In this document: positions 43,190-52,220 of the stretch, one piece after another
Position numbering within the stretch: position 1 is the first letter of the stretch
How the letters are laid out: every line of letters starts with the position of its first letter
NCBI GenBank assembly: GCA_037189665.1
Contig: JBBCIV010000049.1
Span: forward strand, 1-63,427
Source of the DNA: BPJO01 sp037189665
Lineage (GTDB): Bacteria; Planctomycetota; Phycisphaerae; Tepidisphaerales; Tepidisphaeraceae
DNA: 63,427 bases
Reading direction: 5' to 3'
Made by a program: the position numbers and the translations under genes
The notes under the pieces: generated by a model
Seen by the model: the letters and a program-made list of their open reading frames with translations, nothing else
Databases searched by the model: none
What the model was told of the DNA's origin: nothing

Positions 43190-46100
43190 GCCCCCGGCCT
43201 ACCCGGCCGGCCGGGGCGGGCCGGGCGAGCGGGAGCGGCGGGTTCGGTTTTGGCCGGCTCTTGCGCGGGCTGCGTCGCCGGCGACGAACCGACCGCCGGG
43301 CCGATCGGGGGACCTTCGGGCTTGTTGGAAACGGTGCGGAGTACCTGCTGGCCGTCGACCATCTTCAGGTACATCCGCTGCATTTCCGCGAGGTTGAACG
43401 GCCGCGACCCGCGCCGGCCGAACACGGAGAGCTGGTTGCCGGCTTCATCGACGGCACGATCGCGATCCAGCCCTTCGCTCAGGCTGACGGCCTTGCCCTT
43501 CGTGGGATAGTGCGCGATCAATCGCGGCCTGGGCAACGGCGAGAAGCCGAGGAACGTCGGCGTGCCGTCGCGCTCGTCGCTGCTGGTGAGCTGCAGCACC
43601 TTCAATCCGTCCGCCCCGTCGGCGACGTAGGCGAAGAGGCTGGCATTGGTCATGCCGATGCGAACGGCGTGGCTGTCGGCCAGGCCTTCGGAGAACGTCT
43701 GCACGACCTTCGGCTGCTCGGGTTTCTCGACATCCACGATCTTCAACCCCTCGCGGCCGGCAGCGACATAGGCATAGGTGCGGGCGACGTAGACGTCTTT
43801 CGCGTCGGCGATCGGGATCGTCGCGCCCGGCACGAGCTTCGGCTGCGCGGGGAAGGTGACGTCGATCACCTTCAGCCCGTCGACGTCGGCGACGAAACCG
43901 TAGCGGAACTGGAACGCGATCTTGCTTGGGTTGTTAATGCCAGCGAGGCCGGGCGTATCGAGCAGTTTCGGTTCGAGCGGGTTCGACAGATCGACCACCC
44001 TCAGCCCGCCGTCGGTGCAGATGTACGCAAGCGTGCCGTGCAGGCGCATCCACCTGGCGCCGTTGAGCGCCCCATCGGGATTGAACGAGAGCGCCCTCTC
44101 GATGAAGTTGTTCGTCGGATCGCCATCCAGCAGCGTGGAGACGCCGGCGCCGTTCCGGTCGTTCAGCGGATTGCCGACGACGACCAGGCCTTCGTATTGG
44201 TCGGTCACGTAGATGAACGCGTACAGCAGGTGAACCGACTGCTCCTCGTTCTCCGGCAGCCTAGGGCGCGTGGGATCGAGCGCCATCGTGCTGGGCGAAC
44301 AGACGCTCGTGGCGTACTTCGTCTTCACGTAGAACTGCTGCCCCACCGGCGACACCGGCGCGGTGACGATGCGCTCGGAAAACGCCTTGTTCCCAATGTT
44401 GGCGATGTCGTAGATGATGAAGCCGTCCTCGCCGCACGCGGCGTAGACGTATTCGCCGCGGTGCTGGGCGTCGAGCACTTTGTAAGTGCGGTGGGCGTGC
44501 GCCTCCTGCAGCGCGGAATTGCGGGCGACGTGATCGCGATAAAAATCGGGATACGCCAGTTCGTGCAATCGCGACCCGATGACCGCCTGCGGCTCGTCGC
44601 GCTCGGTGACGGTGACGCCTTCGAGGCCCTGATCGGTCGACACCCACGCATACCGGCCGACGAAGTTGACGCTCTTGGTGCCGAGCATCAGCAACTGGGC
44701 CATGATCGCGTTGTTGTCGTTGTCCTTGCTGACATGGCAATCGGCGCACTGCTTGGTTTCGGTGCGGCGGGTGGTGTGCGGGTAATACGGGCTGAACGCC
44801 TGCCCGCTGAAACCTTCTGCGGAGATCGTCTGCTGCTGTTCGTACAGCCAGTTGCGGTTCGGGTCCTGGCTGCTGACCAGCACCGCGCATGCCGACCGCA
44901 CCGGCACCGTCACCCCGCCGGGCACGCCGCCGGACTGGACGGTGGAGTCCTTGCCAAGCATATAGACGTCGTCGCGGATGGTCTGGAAGTTGTAGTTGGT
45001 GTAGTTGCGAGTGTGGATGCCCTCATTGTGGAGCATCGGCTTGCGCTTGTTCGACTTCATCGGGAGATGACAGCCAAAGCAGCTGGTGTTCCACGACGTA
45101 TGGCACGCGTAGCACGACATGGTGGTCGGCGGGTGCGCCAGCGGCAATTCGGGCTGGCCGTTGCCCCACGTCGTTCCGTCTTTGCGAATCGTGTGAGCGT
45201 ACGCCGACGCGGCGGCGCGTTCGTTGTTGCTGTCGTTCCAGTTCTCACGGGTGATGCCGTCGGTCGCCGTCTGCTTCACCTCCCACTTCAGCCCTGGCGT
45301 GACGGCGGACTTCTGCACCAGTTTGCCCCGCTCCAGGGCGAAGTACTTGCTGATCATCCGGCTGACTTCTTCCCTGCTCGTGCCCTTGAAGGTGTTGCCG
45401 GTGAAGGCGCGCTTCATCAGTTCATCCACCTTCCCCTGATTGGCGCGGCGTTTGCGATGATCGCGCTCGGAGTTCAGCGTGAGGATCTGCTGCACGACCG
45501 CCGGCTCGGTGGCGGTGCCGTGGCAGTCGATGCACTCCTCCATGACGGCGTTGCGCGTCTCGCCGATGAGCTTGCCGTTGCCGTGGTTGTCGGTCTTGAA
45601 GTGGCAATCGACGCAGTGCATGCCCATTTCAAGATGGATATCCTTCAAATGCACCGGCGCGTCGGCGGGCGTGGGATCGCCTTTTGTCGATGCGTGGGCA
45701 ACGCTCCTGGCGAGCACGTCGGCGTTGATGGTCTTCACGATCTCGCCGGCGGCGTTGAGGAGGTTGCCGTGGCGGTCTTGTTTATAGACGGCGCGGAACA
45801 CCCACCCGTGGCCGTGGAAATCGGCGAACTGGGTGTGCTTGAGCTTGGCGTTGAACTCCTTCGAGCCGGTGTAGTCGAGGAAATCCTTCGGCGCGCGGTT
45901 GCCTTCGTGGTCTTCCTTGCCGGCGTGGCGATTGCTCCACAACCCGCGCGGGGCCGAGCCTTCGGGGTTGTGCCGGCTGACCTCGTGTTCGTCGTCAAAC
46001 GTCGGGTATTGCTGCTGCTTCGGATACATCAGCCGGCCTTCGGTTTCGTTGTCCCACCAGGTGAAGCCGAGGTAGGCATTGACGACGTTGGTGCCGGGGT

Positions 46101-47601
46101 GGATGTGACAGACGATGCAGGTGCTCGTCGGCATGCGGTTCTTTTCGACGAACACATGCTTGACCGGATGCCCGCCGCGGCGGCCGTCCTGGTGCTTCCA
46201 AGGGTCTTCGTACGGCTGAGACGTCGGTGATGGCCCCGAGACAAACTGACCGGAAAGACCACCCGGCACACTGGTTTGCAGGCCGCCGGGCTTCGTGAAT
46301 GCGCTTCCCTTTCGTGGATTAACCGCCTGATCTTCGCTGAACGATTGCCCCTTATTCCCGAACTTCGCCCACTCGCCCGAGTGGATCGGATTGCGATCGT
46401 TTGCGTAAGTGACGTGGCACGCGGTGCAGCCGGAGCCGCGAAAATCGCCTGGGTGATCGTTCGTGCCGAAGTGGTTGAGCGTTGGGTCAAGCAGGCGCGT
46501 TTTCTGCAAGCCGATGAGAACCGGATCAGTGCGCGTGAGCGTGCCGAGCCCGCGAGTCGAGAGCCGGACATCAGGACGCCCCGGCGGATCAAGTGGATCG
46601 GGCACGCCGAGGTTGAGGCCGCCGAGGTTCAGCGGGCGCTCTCCGCCACGCTCGAAGACGCGAAGGATGTTGCCCGGCTGGCTGACTTCATATCGCGGCA
46701 ACGGCCACAGCGCCGGCAGCCAGCCGAGCGTGCGCGTCTGCTCCGCGGTCGGAAAACCGCTCGGCTGCGTTGCGGCGACGAGTTTTGCGGGTTCGTAGGT
46801 CTTCCTGCCGACCTTCTCCTTGCCTATATACACGTACGACTCGGCGTAGATCGGGTCTTTGCGGTTGTGCGTGCCGTTGTTGTAAAGCGCCGCCCCCCAC
46901 AACATCGCGCCGTGCGACATCATGGAGGAGTGAACATGATCGACGATCGGATCGCTCGCCTGGTTGTGGCAGGAGGCGCACGCCGCCCGGGCGGCGTGCA
47001 GGTCGCCCGGGTTCACGAAGCGGATGTAGTCGGCCGACTCTTTCATGGTTTGCGCGCCGGGGACTTGCGGGTTGGCACTGGTTTCCCAGAGGTGGCGGAG
47101 TTCGGGGTTGAAATCGACGTGGGCCGCCAGCATCGCCTTCTGGTACATCTCGGATTTGCGGAAGGCCGGATCGTTGTTGCCCTGCTTGCCGATCGATTCG
47201 AGCATCGACTGGGTGACCGCCCCGAACCGCCCGCGTGCTGCCGCAATCTCGGCATACCCGCCGTGGCAATCGATGCAGGAGATCGCGACCGTGCCGCCGG
47301 CGTGCATGGAGACGTGATCGCCTTCCAGCGTGTGGCAGGCGTTGCAGGTATGGCTTCCCCTGAAGACGCGTTCGGCGTTGGCGGGCTTGCGGACCTCGTC
47401 CATCGTCGGCGAATGCGCAAACGCCCAGTCGCCGTACTGCTCCGCCGGCTCCTGCTGGTGCTCCGCGAACACCGCCGCCAGCGGCGGCAGGTGGTCGTGC
47501 GACGGCTCCTCGTGCATCGCCGTGCAGGAGATGACGAAGAACGCCAGCCCCAGCACGCCGAGGATCGCCAGGCTTCTTGCTACGGTATGTCGTGTTTCCA
47601 T
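43186..47601 (-). CDS. Ten-haem lipoprotein with LVIVD repeats (extracellular or periplasmic multiheme cytochrome)
   Basis: 1471 residues from the ATG at 47601. A lipobox VISC ends a hydrophobic leader (Cys26), so a lipoprotein. Ten CXXCH motifs are visible between about residues 86 and 955 (CNACH, CIDCH, CASCH, CTACH, CIVCH, CVDCH, CIDCH, CYACH, CFGCH, CADCH). About residues 1040-1335 are LVIVD beta-propeller repeats (YVYAACGEDGFIIYD; GLRVVDLSNP; GLKVIDVTFPAQPK; GLKIVDVEKPEQPK; GLKVLQL). A long Pro/Gly-rich low-complexity tail follows. It follows the beta-barrel gene at 47697 and precedes the phosphatase. Function in electron transfer is inferred from haem number and the adjacent outer-membrane barrel. 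Confidence 0.88.
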   Translation of the reverse strand: METRHTVARSLAILGVLGLAFFVISCTAMHEEPSHDHLPPLAAVFAEHQQEPAEQYGDWAFAHSPTMDEVRKPANAERVFRGSHTCNACHTLEGDHVSMHAGGTVAISCIDCHGGYAEIAAARGRFGAVTQSMLESIGKQGNNDPAFRKSEMYQKAMLAAHVDFNPELRHLWETSANPQVPGAQTMKESADYIRFVNPGDLHAARAACASCHNQASDPIVDHVHSSMMSHGAMLWGAALYNNGTHNRKDPIYAESYVYIGKEKVGRKTYEPAKLVAATQPSGFPTAEQTRTLGWLPALWPLPRYEVSQPGNILRVFERGGERPLNLGGLNLGVPDPLDPPGRPDVRLSTRGLGTLTRTDPVLIGLQKTRLLDPTLNHFGTNDHPGDFRGSGCTACHVTYANDRNPIHSGEWAKFGNKGQSFSEDQAVNPRKGSAFTKPGGLQTSVPGGLSGQFVSGPSPTSQPYEDPWKHQDGRRGGHPVKHVFVEKNRMPTSTCIVCHIHPGTNVVNAYLGFTWWDNETEGRLMYPKQQQYPTFDDEHEVSRHNPEGSAPRGLWSNRHAGKEDHEGNRAPKDFLDYTGSKEFNAKLKHTQFADFHGHGWVFRAVYKQDRHGNLLNAAGEIVKTINADVLARSVAHASTKGDPTPADAPVHLKDIHLEMGMHCVDCHFKTDNHGNGKLIGETRNAVMEECIDCHGTATEPAVVQQILTLNSERDHRKRRANQGKVDELMKRAFTGNTFKGTSREEVSRMISKYFALERGKLVQKSAVTPGLKWEVKQTATDGITRENWNDSNNERAAASAYAHTIRKDGTTWGNGQPELPLAHPPTTMSCYACHTSWNTSCFGCHLPMKSNKRKPMLHNEGIHTRNYTNYNFQTIRDDVYMLGKDSTVQSGGVPGGVTVPVRSACAVLVSSQDPNRNWLYEQQQTISAEGFSGQAFSPYYPHTTRRTETKQCADCHVSKDNDNNAIMAQLLMLGTKSVNFVGRYAWVSTDQGLEGVTVTERDEPQAVIGSRLHELAYPDFYRDHVARNSALQEAHAHRTYKVLDAQHRGEYVYAACGEDGFIIYDIANIGNKAFSERIVTAPVSPVGQQFYVKTKYATSVCSPSTMALDPTRPRLPENEEQSVHLLYAFIYVTDQYEGLVVVGNPLNDRNGAGVSTLLDGDPTNNFIERALSFNPDGALNGARWMRLHGTLAYICTDGGLRVVDLSNPLEPKLLDTPGLAGINNPSKIAFQFRYGFVADVDGLKVIDVTFPAQPKLVPGATIPIADAKDVYVARTYAYVAAGREGLKIVDVEKPEQPKVVQTFSEGLADSHAVRIGMTNASLFAYVADGADGLKVLQLTSSDERDGTPTFLGFSPLPRPRLIAHYPTKGKAVSLSEGLDRDRAVDEAGNQLSVFGRRGSRPFNLAEMQRMYLKMVDGQQVLRTVSNKPEGPPIGPAVGSSPATQPAQEPAKTEPAAPARPARPGRPGRPGA

Positions 47602-47617
47602 GACAACCTCGGAGAAC

Positions 47618-47690
47618 AGGAGCCAGGAGTCAGAAGCCAGGAGGCGGAAGAGCAGATCGCTTTCTTCTGGCTCCTGACTCCTGGCTCCTC
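47618..47690. repeat. Palindromic repeat between barrel and multiheme genes (family D)
   Basis: Left arm at 47618-47643 (AGGAGCCAGGAGTCAGAAGC at its start) is mirrored by 47664-47690 (ending CTCCTGGCTCCTC) on the opposite strand. It fills most of the 95-bp gap between two minus-strand genes. It could fold in the transcript and modulate the ratio of the two products. Confidence 0.7.
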
Positions 47691-47696
47691 CCACGT

Positions 47697-49499
47697 TCAA
47701 TACACCAACGTCAGCGACACGAACGCCGAATAAAGGATGTCCGTCGAATACAGTTCTTTCAGCCCGCCGGCGGGAATGAGGGCGCTGACGCCGGCGTTGA
47801 TGATCATGTTGTTGTTCAGGTACGGGCGGTAGATGATTCCCGTGCTGATATCGACCCCGATGTCGTGGCCGATGCTCTCGTCGTTGAGAACGAGCTGTAT
47901 CACCTCCGGATCGACGAACTGCAGGTAGCTGACGTTGTTGATCCACTTCAGCTTCGGCGTGATTTCTGCATCGAAGCCGACGTTGTAGAGCAGCAAACCG
48001 GGGTTGACGAAGTTCGCCTGCCCCTGCTCTTTGCTGGTCCGCAGGTCGGGATAGAAGCTATTGCGGCCCATCAACCCCACCCCCGAACCGGTGAGCCGCA
48101 ACGCCTGCCGCTGGAAGAAGCTGAAACCCCCGCCGGCGAAGTTGGGGTTGTCGAAGATGCCGTCGAAGCCGGTGGCATCGCCGTCCTCGGGATCGGAGTC
48201 GCCGGAGGCGTACATGAAGCTGGCGCGATACCGCCGCCAGTCGTGATCGACCGACAGCTCGATCGCGAACATCTGCGCGTTGATGTTCGTGTCCTGCCCC
48301 GCGATGGCGTTGGGCTCCTCAGTGCCGAATACCTGGTAAAACTGATGGGTGACGTTCAGCCACCCGATCTTCCCGTCGCCGGCCCAGCCGAAGTAGAACG
48401 CCCTGACGTCCTTTTCGCTGATCGTGCCCACCGGCTGCGGGCGGACGAGGAAGTCGTTTTCATCAAACTCGATACCTCCCCGGTCAAGGTTGGCCGCCAC
48501 GCTGAACTGGGCGGTGTAGCCAAGGATGCCGAGGAAATCCTGCTTGTAGAGGTTGGCGACGATCACGTCCTGATCGCGCAGGTTGAAGGTGTTCAGGCCG
48601 CTGTTGGCGTCCTTTTCGAGCTGTCGGAACCACGCGACGTTCCACTGGTATTCGTTGTTGTCGAGGCTGCCGAACAGCCGGACGCCCAGGTTGTTGTCGG
48701 CGTACAGAAACCCGCGAAAATCCGCATTAAAGCCCTGGATGCCGGCCCGGATAGCATAGAAATCGTAGGCGTGCGTCAAATCCCCCAGGTGGTGCTCGTA
48801 AAACGCCTCCTGCCACGCGTAATGGTTGTCGGTGCGGTCGCGGCCCTTGCGAACGTCGATGTTGGTGCCGCCCAGCTCTTCGACGTGGGCGTAGTTGAAG
48901 TTCAGCACCTGCGTCAGGCGGATTTCCCAGTCTCGCGGCTTGAAGTTGCCGGCCCCCTTGAACAGCTCGAACGACAGGACGAAGTTCTGGTTGACGAGCT
49001 GCTGCTCGCCTTCGCCGAAGAACGGGAGCGAGTCCGGGTTGAGCGCGCTTGTGCCGGTCGGGACGGGCACGTTGCGGGCTTCGAAAAGCGTGTCGGAGAC
49101 GAGGGTTACGACGAAGAACTTGTCGTCGCCGAGGATCGGGTAATCGCCTTTGAGGACGTTCTGCTGATACGGGTTGAGGATCTCGCCGCGCGACTGGCGG
49201 ACGGCTTCGAGGTAGTCCGGCGGCAGGCCGATGCGCCAGCGGTCGGGGATGGCGAGGAAGTCGTCCGGCCGCGGCTTGCCGTCGAGGCGCTTGCCGGAAT
49301 AGCCGTAAGGTGCAGGTGGATCCGTAGAAACGGGAGCGGGCGCCTCGGGCGCACCGGCGATCGGCTCGTCGACCGGCACCGCCACCGCGCGATTCTCAGG
49401 AGCCAAGCCCTCCGAGGACCGGGTGCTCTGCGCCCACGCTGCGCCGCAAAGGCCCAGCGCCATCGCCGTCCATGTCGTACCCGTCCGCTTGAAAATCAT
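47697..49499 (-). CDS. Predicted outer-membrane beta-barrel protein (porin-like)
   Basis: 600 residues from the ATG at 49499. Signal peptide ends LCGAAWAQS. A Pro-rich stretch (about 45-70) is followed by long alternating aromatic/hydrophobic segments with Tyr/Phe-rich turns (WEIRLTQVLNFNYAH; YRASFMYASGDSDPEDGDA; YNVGFDAEITPKLKWINN) and a terminal LTLVY that could serve as the BAM recognition end. Family not assigned by me; alginate-export-like and DUF1302-like porins have this look. Immediate upstream neighbour on the same strand of the multiheme lipoprotein, a porin-cytochrome arrangement. Confidence 0.7.
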   Translation of the reverse strand: MIFKRTGTTWTAMALGLCGAAWAQSTRSSEGLAPENRAVAVPVDEPIAGAPEAPAPVSTDPPAPYGYSGKRLDGKPRPDDFLAIPDRWRIGLPPDYLEAVRQSRGEILNPYQQNVLKGDYPILGDDKFFVVTLVSDTLFEARNVPVPTGTSALNPDSLPFFGEGEQQLVNQNFVLSFELFKGAGNFKPRDWEIRLTQVLNFNYAHVEELGGTNIDVRKGRDRTDNHYAWQEAFYEHHLGDLTHAYDFYAIRAGIQGFNADFRGFLYADNNLGVRLFGSLDNNEYQWNVAWFRQLEKDANSGLNTFNLRDQDVIVANLYKQDFLGILGYTAQFSVAANLDRGGIEFDENDFLVRPQPVGTISEKDVRAFYFGWAGDGKIGWLNVTHQFYQVFGTEEPNAIAGQDTNINAQMFAIELSVDHDWRRYRASFMYASGDSDPEDGDATGFDGIFDNPNFAGGGFSFFQRQALRLTGSGVGLMGRNSFYPDLRTSKEQGQANFVNPGLLLYNVGFDAEITPKLKWINNVSYLQFVDPEVIQLVLNDESIGHDIGVDISTGIIYRPYLNNNMIINAGVSALIPAGGLKELYSTDILYSAFVSLTLVY

Positions 49500-49678
49500 G
49501 CGTCCCTGATCCCGACAAAAAAGAAGATGCGCGTTCAAGCTACCCCACGATCGCCGCAAGTAGCAACAACTTATTGGTTCGACGTCAGCCTCTTTTTGCT
49601 TGCCCTTATGCAGGCCTCCTCCACGTTGACCCGCGTTGCACGCGGTCTATAGTCACCTGAGATTCGATCTCATTTACT

Positions 49679-50284
49679 ATGTTGAACACCACTGCAGATA
49701 TCGTTCTGGACGTCATTCGTCGTCGTCGCAGCTATAAAGTTGCGGCATTGAAACCGGACACGGTGGATCGCGCGTTGATCGACCGCATCCTGGAGGCCGG
49801 GCGATGGGCGCCAAGCCATGGGCAGACCGAACCTTGGCGGTTCACGGTATTCGCGGGCGACGCGCGCGCAGCGCTCGGCCGGGCGTTCGGCGAGGCGTAC
49901 ACCGCGATCAATCGACCGACGGGCAAATTTCAGCAGGCGGCGTTCGAATCGCAGCGGGACCGCGTGCAGCTCGCGCCGGTCTGGATCGGGCTGGGCATGC
50001 AGCCGGGCGTCAACGCCGACGGCAAGCCCGCGATGCCGATCGACGAAGAGCTCGCCGCCGTCGCGTGCGCGGTGCAGAACATCCACCTGATGACCGCCGC
50101 CCTGGGCATGGGCGGACAGTGGACGTCCAACGCGGTCGCCACCCACCCCGTTGTCGCGGATCTCATGGGCCTTACCGCGCCCGGCCGCTCGCTCGGATTC
50201 TTCTTCCTCGGCCACCTGCGCGACGACGCCCCCCAGCCCCCCGCCAAACGCCGGCCGGCAGAGGAACGCGTCCGCTGGATGTAG
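49679..50284 (+). CDS. Nitroreductase family protein
   Basis: 201 residues. FMN-binding nitroreductase fold: IRRRRSYKVAALKPD at the N-terminus, GRWAPSHGQTEPWRF, and LGMGGQWTSNAVATHP near residue 140. Closest in look to the YdjA-type single-domain nitroreductases, which reduce nitroaromatics or quinones with NAD(P)H, though in vivo substrates are usually unknown. Monocistronic, divergent from the barrel gene (179-bp gap). Confidence 0.88.
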   Translation: MLNTTADIVLDVIRRRRSYKVAALKPDTVDRALIDRILEAGRWAPSHGQTEPWRFTVFAGDARAALGRAFGEAYTAINRPTGKFQQAAFESQRDRVQLAPVWIGLGMQPGVNADGKPAMPIDEELAAVACAVQNIHLMTAALGMGGQWTSNAVATHPVVADLMGLTAPGRSLGFFFLGHLRDDAPQPPAKRRPAEERVRWM

Positions 50285-50410
50285 GCCGGCGCTCGCCCGC
50301 GTCGCTGTCGCTCGAACATTTGCTCTTTGACGGACGAAAGCCCCATCAATTACCCTGCCGGTTCACGTGCAGCACGTGACGTTCTCAGTCACACAGTCGG
50401 GAGCCGCACA

Positions 50411-52096
50411 ATGAACCGATCGCTTATCGAACCGCTCGAAGACCGCCGGCTTCTCGCCGCCGCGCTGACCGCCGCTGACGTGCAGACGATCCTGGCGCAG
50501 GCGGCGTCGCAGGTTCGCAACCCGTCGACGAGCCAGCAGGCGATCGTCGTCACCGATCGGGACGGCAACGTGCTCGGGTCGCTCGCGATGGGCGGGCTGG
50601 CGGGCTCCGGGGGCAGGCGGGAGAATTTTCGCGTGCAGGTCACCCTGCTGGCCACACTTCGGGCTCGCACGGGGGCGCTTTTCGCAAGTACGCAGAACGC
50701 GTTCACGACGCGAACCGCGCGGTTCATCATCCAGGACCACTTCCCCCACCCGGTCAACTTCACGCCCGGCGGACCTCTGTACGGCGTGCAGTTCTCGAAC
50801 CTGTTCGGCTCTGACATCACCGGCTCGAACAACGTCGCCGGCTTCAGGGTCCAGGGGGCGATCTCCGGAGACCCGGGCGGGCTGCCGCTGTTCAAGGACG
50901 GCCAGCCCGTCGGCGGGATCGGCGTGGCGGGCGACGGGCACGACGTCGCCGCCCGCAGTAACCTGGCCTCGATCCTCACCGAGGTCGCGCCGGCCTACTA
51001 CGGCAACGACCCGAAACGCTTCGCCGTCTTCAACGGCAAGGAGGAAAGCGATGCCGACGAACAAATCGCGCTGGCCGGCCAACAGAACTTCGCGCCGGCG
51101 GACGAAATCCAGGCGAACCACATCTTCCTCGATGGCCTTCGCGTTCCCTACGTCGCCGACAAACCCGCCTCCGGCCAGGCATTCCGCACGTTTGGCGACC
51201 TGACCCTCTCCGGCGACGCCCTCATCGGCACGGCGCCGACCGACGCGCCCGCCTCGCCCTATCCCGCCGCGTCGTATGCGGGCATTCAGGGGTTTTTGAA
51301 GAACACCTCGCGCAGCGACTTCGCCATCAGCAACAGCAACGACACGAAGAACGGCGTGCTGCTGGACGAGGCGCATCGGCTCACCAACGCCGACGTCCGC
51401 CGGATCTTCGCCGACGCCGCCAAGCAGGCGTTCAGCACCCGCGCCGCCATCCGCAAGCCGCTGGGCGTGCCGGCGCAGGTGCACATCGCGGTGGTCGATC
51501 GCGACGGCGACCTGCTCGGCGTCTTCAAGACCGCCGACGGGACGAACTTCAGCTTCGACGTCGCCGTGCAGAAGGCCCGGACTGCGGCTTTCTTCTCGGA
51601 CAACGCGCACGCCTTCTCGTCGCGGTCCATCGGCTTCCTGGCGCAGCGGTATGCCCCGCCCGGAATCGACCGGAACGACGGCATCGTCGGCCCGCTGTTC
51701 GAACTGCAGAACGCGCTGTCGCCCACGCTCGACGTCACGTCGCAGTTCAAGGGCAGCGGCAAGAACCCGATCCGGAACGGCATCACGATCTTCCCCGGCG
51801 GCGTGCCTCTGTATAAGAACGGCCGGCTCGTCGGCGCGGTCGGCATCTCCGGCGACGGCGTCGATCAGGACGACATCATCGCCTTCGCCGGCGCGAAGCG
51901 CTACCAGCCGCGCGTCGCGATCCGCGTCGATAAGCTCAGCCACGCCGACATCGCCCAACACCTCCTGAATCGCGTCCGCCTGCTGAACGACCTGTTCAGC
52001 CTTCCCCGATCTGTCCTCCAACGCGCCGAAACCCTGCCCGACGTGCTGACCTTCCGATTGCCGTACGTGAAGTTTCCGCGCAACCCGGACATCTGA
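50411..52096 (+). CDS. Exported double GlcG/HbpS-domain (DUF336) haem-binding-like protein with LEPR-XLL-like N-terminus
   Basis: 561 residues from the ATG at 50411, which has a GGGAG seven bases upstream. N-terminus MNRSLIEPLEDRRLLAAALT resembles the LEPR-XLL motif. Two related DUF336-type halves: about 20-290 (TAADVQTILAQAASQV, VVTDRDGNVLG) and about 335-520 (TNADVRRIFADAAKQAF, AVVDRDGDLLGVFKT), separated by a Ala/Pro-rich stretch. GlcG/HbpS family members bind haem or cobalamin and may sense redox. Here two domains fused in one surface-sorted protein. No operon partner. Confidence 0.75.
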   Translation: MNRSLIEPLEDRRLLAAALTAADVQTILAQAASQVRNPSTSQQAIVVTDRDGNVLGSLAMGGLAGSGGRRENFRVQVTLLATLRARTGALFASTQNAFTTRTARFIIQDHFPHPVNFTPGGPLYGVQFSNLFGSDITGSNNVAGFRVQGAISGDPGGLPLFKDGQPVGGIGVAGDGHDVAARSNLASILTEVAPAYYGNDPKRFAVFNGKEESDADEQIALAGQQNFAPADEIQANHIFLDGLRVPYVADKPASGQAFRTFGDLTLSGDALIGTAPTDAPASPYPAASYAGIQGFLKNTSRSDFAISNSNDTKNGVLLDEAHRLTNADVRRIFADAAKQAFSTRAAIRKPLGVPAQVHIAVVDRDGDLLGVFKTADGTNFSFDVAVQKARTAAFFSDNAHAFSSRSIGFLAQRYAPPGIDRNDGIVGPLFELQNALSPTLDVTSQFKGSGKNPIRNGITIFPGGVPLYKNGRLVGAVGISGDGVDQDDIIAFAGAKRYQPRVAIRVDKLSHADIAQHLLNRVRLLNDLFSLPRSVLQRAETLPDVLTFRLPYVKFPRNPDI

Positions 52097-52220
52097 TGCG
52101 TGTAGCATGACGAGCGGTTCGTAGTAAAGGCCACCCGCACGATATGAAAACTGACGCACCAATGTGAAGTCGAGCCTCCTGCGACGTGCGGCGGCGCGTC
52201 GGGGCGCGTAGGATAAGCGT

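Noticed and set aside
43186..47946. A 1586-residue version of the multiheme protein
   Set aside because: The first 115 residues have no family character, overlap the barrel gene and the palindrome, and precede a clean lipoprotein signal at 47601.
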